The notes under the pieces were generated by a model. The model had not been told where the DNA came from and did not search any database. It saw only the letters and a program-made list of their open reading frames with translations. Below, piece after piece: positions 5,220 through 8,355 of a stretch of DNA of 8,355 nt. The translations under genes were made by a program, and so were the position numbers. Source of the stretch: an uncultured Oscillospiraceae bacterium (lineage in GTDB: Bacteria; Bacillota; Clostridia; Oscillospirales; Acutalibacteraceae); the NCBI GenBank assembly GCA_900540865.1, contig UQHH01000071.1, positions 1 through 8,355 on the forward strand. The letters run 5' to 3'. Position 1 is the first letter of the stretch. Every line of letters starts with the position of its first letter.

Positions 5220-5288
5220 GTCAAGTCTCGCAAATTTTTTACAAGTAAAAATTTTGCTCGTCCCCTGCTTTGCAGGGGCAAACTTGAC
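5220..5288. repeat. Three-armed inverted-repeat structure
   Basis: Outer arms GTCAAGT (5220-5226) and ACTTGAC (5282-5288) enclose two hairpins. The first is GCAAATTTTTTAC / GTAAAAATTTTGC (5230-5257, one mismatch, 2-base loop). The second is CCCCTGC-TTT-GCAGGGG (5262-5278). The whole can fold as a cloverleaf-like form in ssDNA or RNA. Confidence 0.6.
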
Positions 5289-5386
5289 TTTAGGCCGCTT
5301 GCGCTGACTTTGCCCTGCCCATAAGGTGACGGGGACGGTGTGCAACAATTTGCTGTCTATATAATATGCATCAGGAGGTAACGTTT

Positions 5387-5677
5387 ATGACTAAGGAGCT
5401 TTGGAAGTGCGGTATGCCGTGCAGGGTGCGGGATTGCGGACGCTGTGACCTGTTGCACGATTGTACATACTGCGAGTATGCAGGCACTCAAATATGCGGC
5501 GTGTGCCGCACGAAAGGGGGTGGGGCAGAGGTGGCTACGATTGCGGAGCTTGCAGAGCTTAAAGCGCTGGTAAATCAATTATACCGTGCGCGAGAGTTGC
5601 TTGAGGTCGGGAAAACCTTAGAGGACTACATAACAGAGCTTGAGCAAGTTATCAAAGCAAAAGCCGCCAGCAGTTAA
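5387..5677 (+). CDS. Cysteine-rich protein with coiled helical tail (96 aa)
   Basis: Start chosen at ATG 5387 because CAGGAGGTAA lies 7 bases before it; the ATG seven codons upstream has no SD. Residues 8-40 hold eight Cys in the pattern C-x3-C-x4-C-x2-C-x5-C-x2-C-x7-C-x2-C, with His24 among them, which suggests two small zinc-binding knuckles. The rest (about 48-96) is helical and Leu/Glu-rich (IAELAELKALVNQLYRARE). It is the first gene of a rightward cluster. A TATAAT (5360-5365) lies just upstream, without a clear -35. No family is recognised; a DNA- or RNA-binding accessory protein is one guess. Confidence 0.6.
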   Translation: MTKELWKCGMPCRVRDCGRCDLLHDCTYCEYAGTQICGVCRTKGGGAEVATIAELAELKALVNQLYRARELLEVGKTLEDYITELEQVIKAKAASS

Positions 5678-5693
5678 GCCAGCGGCAACATTC

Positions 5694-5719
5694 GGGGTAG
5701 CTCCTTGCGGGGCTACTCC
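5694..5719 (+). repeat. Hairpin between the Cys-rich gene and the 67-aa gene
   Basis: Arms GGGGTAGC (5694-5701) and GCTACTCC (5712-5719), one G-T pair, 10-base loop. No T-run follows, so it is more likely a processing or stabilising structure than a terminator. Confidence 0.4.
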
Positions 5720-5769
5720 ACCCAAAGCTATTATAGCACCACATTCTAATTTTGTAAAGGAGAATTAAA

Positions 5770-5973
5770 ATGAAAGGAAAAATATACTTAGTAATAGCGA
5801 ATACTTATACAGAGGACTACAGAACACAATTAGAATTGCTACTAGTGACAGAAAACAAGGACGAGGCAATAGTTAAGGCACTGAAAGCAGAAGAAAGAGG
5901 CTGGGAAGTAACGATTAAAACGGTTGAACTTGGCAAAGATGTAAGACTGGAGTTAGGCGGCTACATTGAGTAA
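5770..5973 (+). CDS. Small hypothetical protein (67 aa)
   Basis: ATG at 5770 behind AAAGGAG (8 bases spacing). It begins MKGKIYLVIANTYTEDY with a beta-strand, continues with a helix (TENKDEAIVKALKAEERGW) and ends with further strands (EVTIKTVELGKDVRLELGGY), so it is probably a compact soluble alpha/beta fold. There are no Cys or membrane segments. It sits 92 bases after the Cys-rich gene and 17 bases before the next gene, so it shares a transcript at least with the latter. No function can be assigned. Confidence 0.6.
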   Translation: MKGKIYLVIANTYTEDYRTQLELLLVTENKDEAIVKALKAEERGWEVTIKTVELGKDVRLELGGYIE

Positions 5974-5990
5974 ATGGAAAGGAGATTAAT

Positions 5991-6155
5991 ATGCCAAATT
6001 TAAATTGTCACGAATGTCCGCATTGGGACAGTAAAACAATGGATTGTTACTTAGACTGTGAGGATGCATACGAATGTTGCTATAGTGGGAATCCGTATAT
6101 GGACGACGATGAAGATGATGCTGATGAAGCAGATGGGAGAGCGATTATAATATGA
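5991..6155 (+). CDS. Cys-rich N-terminus, acidic-tail small protein (54 aa)
   Basis: ATG at 5991 behind AAAGGAG, stop TGA at 6153-6155, 54 aa. Six Cys fall in residues 6-30 (C6, C9, C19, C23, C29, C30) together with two His, starting MPNLNCHECPHWDSKTMDCY, which fits a small metal-binding or disulphide-rich unit. Residues 38-48 are a run of Asp and Glu (DDDEDDADEAD). The stop overlaps the start of the next gene (ATGA), so the two are translationally coupled. It is the second Cys-rich protein of this cluster. It is not recognised; a DNA-mimic or protein-binding role for the acidic tail is only a thought. Confidence 0.55.
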   Translation: MPNLNCHECPHWDSKTMDCYLDCEDAYECCYSGNPYMDDDEDDADEADGRAIII

Positions 6156-6409
6156 CGTTTGCGGGATTTATCGGGCTGATGATTGCCCTTGTTGTGGTTG
6201 ATATTATAGCTAAACATGCTAAGGAGTACGCAAAGGACTGCCGGAAGGAACGAGAGCGAAAAGAGCGAGAAGCAGAACGGAGGGAAGAGATGCGGCGGCG
6301 CATCGAGGAGCAGGAGCTTTATAGGCAAATGTACAGAGCACAGTATAAAGAGATATACAGGCCGACGAGCAGAGGGAGCGGGGTATATAACGACAGATTC
6401 ATATTGTGA
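6152..6409 (+). CDS. Membrane-anchored coiled-coil protein (85 aa)
   Basis: ATG at 6152 overlaps the upstream stop in ATGA. Residues about 3-20 form one membrane segment (FAGFIGLMIALVVVDIIA). Residues 21-60 are a highly charged helix rich in Arg, Lys and Glu (CRKERERKEREAERREEMRR) typical of a coiled coil, followed by a Tyr-rich part (LYRQMYRAQYKEIYRPTSRG). The protein probably sits in the membrane with the charged helix in the cytoplasm. A terminator follows at 6422. It is unrecognised. Being encoded in the phage accessory region, it could affect envelope or virion release, but nothing visible proves this. Confidence 0.6.
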   Translation: MTFAGFIGLMIALVVVDIIAKHAKEYAKDCRKERERKEREAERREEMRRRIEEQELYRQMYRAQYKEIYRPTSRGSGVYNDRFIL

Positions 6410-6421
6410 GGAATAGAGCAG

Positions 6422-6451
6422 ATAGGCCGGAGTTTTCTCCGGTCTATTTTT
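6422..6451 (+). terminator. Terminator of the four-gene rightward cluster
   Basis: Arms ATAGGCCGGAG and CTCCGGTCTAT (one G-T pair) around TTTT, followed by TTTT. Confidence 0.85.
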
Positions 6452-6492
6452 ATGGGCGAATATATCTATACTATACATAACATAGTGAACGG

Positions 6493-6514
6493 GTGCGCCC
6501 GTCCACACACAGGG
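6493..6514 (-). repeat. Right copy of the exact 22-bp inverted repeat
   Basis: Reverse complement of 5019-5040; reads GTGCGCCCGTCC then ACACACAGGG on the plus strand. It lies between the cluster terminator and the outward promoter. Confidence 0.85.
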
Positions 6515-6576
6515 AATCGAAACACAGAAGCTCGACGAGCAGAAAGCAGTTTTTAAATACCAATACCTTTTACGGG

Positions 6577-6605
6577 TTGACTTTAGTGGCAAGAGAACAT
6601 ATAAT
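6577..6605 (+). promoter_or_regulatory. Strong promoter reading out across the attachment site
   Basis: TTGACT (6577-6582), 17 bases, TATAAT (6600-6605), one of the best promoters in the window. The predicted start is about 6612. In the integrated state it reads through the tRNA-Arg remnant toward tRNA-Pro; in the excised circle it would read into the left end of the element. Confidence 0.65.
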
Positions 6606-6639
6606 ATAAAAGTTGATTAGCGTAATTGGCGTACAGAAA

Positions 6640-6685
6640 ACTACGAATCAAGAGGTCAGGGGTTCGAGTCCCTTCTGGCGCGCCA
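6640..6685 (+). other. attR: displaced 3' part of a tRNA-Arg(ACG) gene
   Basis: From the anticodon loop (ACTACGAATCAAG, anticodon ACG) to CCA this matches the 3' part of a tRNA-Arg. It has the T-arm AGGGG-TTCGAGT-CCCTT, 3' acceptor strand CTGGCGC, discriminator G and CCA. The bases before it (GTACAGAAA) do not form the 5' half, so there is no complete tRNA. This is the usual trace of a tyrosine-recombinase element that integrated in the tRNA 3' half: the intact tRNA is rebuilt at the far end, here off the left side. The repeated core is predicted to be about 45 bp. Confidence 0.75.
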
Positions 6686-6712
6686 AGCCTGTCATTTTTG
6701 TGGCAGGCTTTT
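6685..6712 (+). terminator. Terminator of the former tRNA-Arg gene
   Basis: Arms AAGCCTGTCA (6685-6694) and TGGCAGGCTT (6701-6710), one G-T pair, loop TTTTTG, then TTAT. It lies between the tRNA-Arg remnant and tRNA-Pro. Confidence 0.65.
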
Positions 6713-6719
6713 ATATTAA

Positions 6720-6796
6720 CGGGATGTAGCGCAGTTTGGTAGCGCGCCTGCTTTGGGAGCAGGATGCCGCAGGTTCGAATCCTGTCATCCCGACCA
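6720..6796 (+). tRNA. tRNA-Pro (anticodon TGG)
   Basis: Complete 77-base tRNA. The acceptor stem CGGGATG/CATCCCG is perfect, the D-arm is GCGCAGTTTGGTAGCGC, the anticodon arm CTGCT-TTGGGAG-CAG gives anticodon TGG, the T-arm is GCAGG-TTCGAAT-CCTGT, the discriminator is A and CCA is encoded. The integrase gene ends 10 bases beyond the CCA, so its 3' end is the likely attachment site of the right-hand element. Confidence 0.93.
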
Positions 6797-6797
6797 C

Positions 6798-6822
6798 AAA
6801 GACCGCTTATTTAGCGGTCTTT
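6798..6822. terminator. Bidirectional terminator between tRNA-Pro and integrase
   Basis: Perfect arms AAAGACCGCT and AGCGGTCTTT with loop TATTT, followed by T on the plus strand. It ends tRNA-Pro transcription and contains the integrase stop codon. Confidence 0.75.
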
Positions 6823-7844
6823 TTCTTTTTGTGTTGCATTTCGTGTTGCATAAGGCCTTCAAAATGGTCAAATACGACCTTGTTTGTTTCCTGCGTTTTA
6901 TCGCTTAGAGTATGCCTATACACCTGTTTGAGCGGCGCGTCTGACGACCATCCACTGCGCTCCATAATGTATTGGTCGGGTATACCGAGCGCGTGCAGGA
7001 TTGATGTGTGGTAGTGGCGCAAAGCGTGGAATTTAAAATGCGGGATGCCGCTTTTGGCTAGCAGCCGCTTGAATCCATTTGTAATGTGGTTGGGGTTGAA
7101 GTTTGGCGCCCAGCCTTTTATCTCTTTGAATATAGCTTCGGGAAACTTAACGAGCCTGTCCCCGGCGTAGCTCTTCGGCGGTTTAATTACCCAATCGCCG
7201 TTATCATCCTGCACCATTGCGTTACATACGTGTATAGGGTTATCCGTCGTGTCACTTTTGTCCAGTCCGCAGATTTCACTTCGACGCAAGGAACCAAAAG
7301 CCGCGAGCAGGATAGGCACGTATAAATCTGTTTCGCGTGCCACCTCCATTATAACCTTTATATCGCCGTCTGTGGGCACGTAAATTTTAGGCTTAGTCTT
7401 TTGTGGCAAAGTGGTTTTCAGCCGAAATTCGGGCAAATACGCGTCAAGCGTGGCAGATAGAAGGCCGTGCATGTTGCGTACTGATTTCGGAGAGTGCGTT
7501 TTTGCCTCCCGGTTGATTTCCTTCTGGATAATCTCCTGCGTGAGCTTGCTCAGCGGAATGTTCATTAAATTCTGCAAATCCCGCACCCTGGAACGTTTAT
7601 ATTCGCGTACCGTGGAGGGAGACAACACCGTATCCTTGCTCTCTATGTACTTGTCCATCGCTTCGCCGACCGTCATATTGGCCGCTTCGCGCTGTGTCTT
7701 TAGGGAGTAAGCAGCTGCTTGATATTCAACGTCTTTCTTTGACGGCCCTGTAAAAGACTTGTATTTTCGCTTTCCGCCCGCGTCTTTTCCTGTGTAAAGC
7801 AGCACGCGGTAATTACCGGACGGCAACTTTTTTGCAGTAGCCAT
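6807..7844 (-). CDS. int: Tyrosine recombinase / integrase (345 aa)
   Basis: Start chosen at ATG 7844-7842, 7 bases behind TAGGAGG; an upstream in-frame start would add 10 residues but has no SD. The N-terminus (ATAKKLPSGNYRVLLYTGKD) is an arm-type DNA-binding domain, residues about 58-140 form the SAM-like core-binding domain (MTVGEAMDKYIESKDTVLSP), and about 155-325 the catalytic domain. Visible catalytic residues are Arg187 (GSLRRSEICGL), His273 and Arg276 (FHALRH), Trp299 in the His/Trp position (RSGWSS) and the nucleophile Tyr309 (QVYRHT); Lys224 may be the beta-hairpin Lys. The set is complete, so the enzyme is probably active. The gene faces the 3' end of tRNA-Pro, so I assign it to an element extending to the right. 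It could instead serve the left prophage, but that is less likely because attR lies between them. Confidence 0.9.
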   Translation of the reverse strand: MATAKKLPSGNYRVLLYTGKDAGGKRKYKSFTGPSKKDVEYQAAAYSLKTQREAANMTVGEAMDKYIESKDTVLSPSTVREYKRSRVRDLQNLMNIPLSKLTQEIIQKEINREAKTHSPKSVRNMHGLLSATLDAYLPEFRLKTTLPQKTKPKIYVPTDGDIKVIMEVARETDLYVPILLAAFGSLRRSEICGLDKSDTTDNPIHVCNAMVQDDNGDWVIKPPKSYAGDRLVKFPEAIFKEIKGWAPNFNPNHITNGFKRLLAKSGIPHFKFHALRHYHTSILHALGIPDQYIMERSGWSSDAPLKQVYRHTLSDKTQETNKVVFDHFEGLMQHEMQHKKKKTAK

Positions 7845-7875
7845 GCTGTAACCTCCTAAAAATGGGCGCAACAAT

Positions 7876-7896
7876 GCCCTGTTGATTTAACAGGGC
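7876..7896. promoter_or_regulatory. Perfect palindrome upstream of integrase
   Basis: Arms GCCCTGTT and AACAGGGC around GATTT. It overlaps the -35 of the rightward small RNA promoter and lies 32 bases upstream of the integrase start, so a bound regulator could control both directions. Confidence 0.45.
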
Positions 7897-7910
7897 GAAA
7901 ATGGTACAAT
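7882..7910 (+). promoter_or_regulatory. Promoter of the candidate small RNA
   Basis: TTGATT (7882-7887), 17 bases, TACAAT (7905-7910). The predicted start is about 7917. It is divergent from integrase. Confidence 0.6.
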
Positions 7911-7916
7911 ATGGTT

Positions 7917-7995
7917 GCGAGGCATATCGCACCGTGTGGCCCTGCTGCACGGTAGCCGCTCTTTCCTGCGCCAACAGGGGAGGGCGGTTTTTTTT
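7917..7995 (+). ncRNA. Candidate structured small RNA (about 80 nt)
   Basis: Between a good promoter and a good terminator there is no ORF with an SD. The predicted transcript folds into an initial TGCGA/TCGCA stem, an ACCGTG/CACGGT stem (7931-7952) and a 13-bp terminator stem (7956-7968 with 7975-7987, several G-U pairs) followed by eight T. The G-U pairs would be C-A mismatches on the other strand, so the structure is built for plus-strand RNA. It is not recognised as a known RNA family. It could regulate integrase or excision functions, or be convergent antisense to the 3' end of the partial gene at 7998. Confidence 0.45.
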
Positions 7996-7997
7996 AT

Positions 7998-8355
7998 TTA
8001 CTCAATCGTTATGTATTGTGCTTCAAGATATGGAATAGTCATGTCGTTACCCATTACTGTTTCATACGTTTTTGTTCCTTTTATGGTGCCGTACATGTTT
8101 ATAATATCATCTTCCAAAATTCTGCTTTCTGAATCGCTTTTTCGGGTATATTCAACGTAAACAGTATCGCTCCAGATACCTTCATCAATATACTCAAAAG
8201 CTTCATAGGTGACATTAACACGGAGAACGACAAAATCACCGCTTTCCTGAACTTGGACTACTTCGCCTCTAAACTTAGCGGGCTTGCCCTTGTAGTTTTT
8301 GGGGTTGCGGGCGATATCCTTATAGGAATATTCTTTGCAGCTATTAATGAAGTCT
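7998..8355 (-). CDS. tRNA_anti-like (OB-fold) accessory protein, C-terminal part (118 aa visible)
   Basis: An open frame runs from the right window edge to TAA at 8000-7998; the start is outside. Visible sequence begins DFINSCKEYSYKDIARNPKN, continues YKGKPAKFRGEVVQVQESGD, then VVLRVNV, and ends with SRILEDDIINMYGTIKGTKT and TIPYLEAQYITIE. The pattern of Y-x-D-[IL]-A-R-x-P-x-x-Y-K-G-K followed by a G-x-V-x-Q-V strand and ILEDDIxxxYG is typical of a family of Gram-positive lipoproteins and mobile-element proteins with a tRNA_anti-like OB fold (PF12869-type), sometimes annotated as toxin regulators. Molecular function is not known. It probably belongs to the right-hand element. Confidence 0.65.
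   Translation of the reverse strand, partial: DFINSCKEYSYKDIARNPKNYKGKPAKFRGEVVQVQESGDFVVLRVNVTYEAFEYIDEGIWSDTVYVEYTRKSDSESRILEDDIINMYGTIKGTKTYETVMGNDMTIPYLEAQYITIE

Larger units (their letters stand above)
4998..5386. other. Non-coding, hairpin-rich intergenic region (candidate phage origin/packaging region)
   Basis: About 390 bases without a credible gene; the ORFs here run through perfect hairpins. From left to right: GCGCCC/GGGCGC inverted arms (5016-5038) inside one copy of a 22-bp inverted repeat; CCGCGCC/GGCGCGG hairpin (5062-5077); an 18-bp perfect hairpin (5083-5124); and a three-armed fold (5220-5288). M13 keeps its two strand origins and its packaging signal in a similar run of hairpins. 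Without the Rep gene in view the function is inference. Confidence 0.45.
6452..6640. other. Non-coding right end of the prophage
   Basis: No credible gene. It holds the right copy of the 22-bp inverted repeat, a strong outward promoter and the sequence next to the attachment core, where integrase arm sites would be expected. The minus-strand ORF across this stretch and 6080-6409 is an antisense shadow. Confidence 0.5.

Noticed and set aside
4895..5324. 128-aa minus-strand and 99-aa plus-strand frames in the hairpin region
   Set aside because: Both pass through long perfect hairpins; repeated residues come from palindromes. No convincing SD or domain.
5019..6514. Classical insertion sequence bounded by the 22-bp repeats
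   Set aside because: No transposase-like protein is encoded between them and no target duplication is visible next to them; kept only as an inverted repeat of unknown role.
6080..6592. 170-aa minus-strand frame
   Set aside because: It lies antisense to two coupled genes, runs through their terminator and the 22-bp repeat, and has Ser/Pro/Cys-rich shadow composition and no SD.
6640..6685. A complete functional tRNA-Arg
   Set aside because: The 5' acceptor strand, D-arm and 5' anticodon stem are missing; only the 3' part from the anticodon loop is present.
7915..8160. 81-aa plus-strand hydrophobic frame (possible toxin)
   Set aside because: It crosses the small RNA terminator and is antisense to the tRNA_anti-like gene, which has recognisable family sequence; no SD before its start.
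1..8355. CRISPR array or reverse-transcriptase/retron-type element
   Set aside because: No spaced direct repeats of CRISPR type and no RT motif were seen on either strand.

Overview
The window looks like accessory DNA from a low-GC Gram-positive bacterium, most likely a Clostridia member (Firmicutes). The evidence is strong AGGAGG-type ribosome binding sites throughout, GTG and TTG starts behind good Shine-Dalgarno (SD) sites, sigma-A type promoters with 17-bp spacers, tRNA genes with encoded CCA, a Bacillus-type LexA box and an ImmA/IrrE-type peptidase.

Positions 1-3532 (minus strand) hold a compact leftward operon whose layout matches the structural module of a filamentous phage (Inoviridae): a small putative DNA-binding protein, three tiny membrane proteins (79, 41 and 29 aa), an 83-aa candidate ssDNA-binding protein (pV-like), a 52-aa candidate major coat protein (pVIII-like), a GC-rich hairpin, a 591-aa secreted and C-terminally anchored candidate adsorption protein (pIII-like), a 50-aa membrane protein and the start of one more gene cut by the window edge. 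The expected Zot/pI assembly ATPase and Rep are not in the window; if present they lie to the left. No secretin is seen.

Positions 3504-4997 form the lysogeny switch. An Xre/CI-like repressor and an ImmA-like metallopeptidase read rightward from a control region with three copies of an operator-like palindrome. A leftward promoter is overlapped by one of these operators, and a second leftward promoter carries a near-perfect LexA box between -35 and -10. A membrane protein gene with its own promoter ends the block.

Positions 4998-5386 are a non-coding, hairpin-rich stretch that could be a phage intergenic region (origin and/or packaging signal). Positions 5387-6409 hold four small unrecognised genes reading rightward. 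An exact 22-bp inverted repeat lies at 5019-5040 and 6493-6514, outside this cluster.

Positions 6577-6685 are the right edge of the element: a strong outward promoter, then a displaced 3' part of a tRNA-Arg(ACG) gene, read as attR. Host DNA follows with a terminator and an intact tRNA-Pro(TGG). Directly after tRNA-Pro a tyrosine integrase gene points back at the tRNA, suggesting a second integrated element to the right. Upstream of the integrase lie a candidate small RNA (about 7917-7995) and a partial gene for a tRNA_anti-like (OB-fold) protein. The window therefore seems to show two elements integrated back to back in neighbouring tRNA genes, the left one a putative Gram-positive filamentous prophage.
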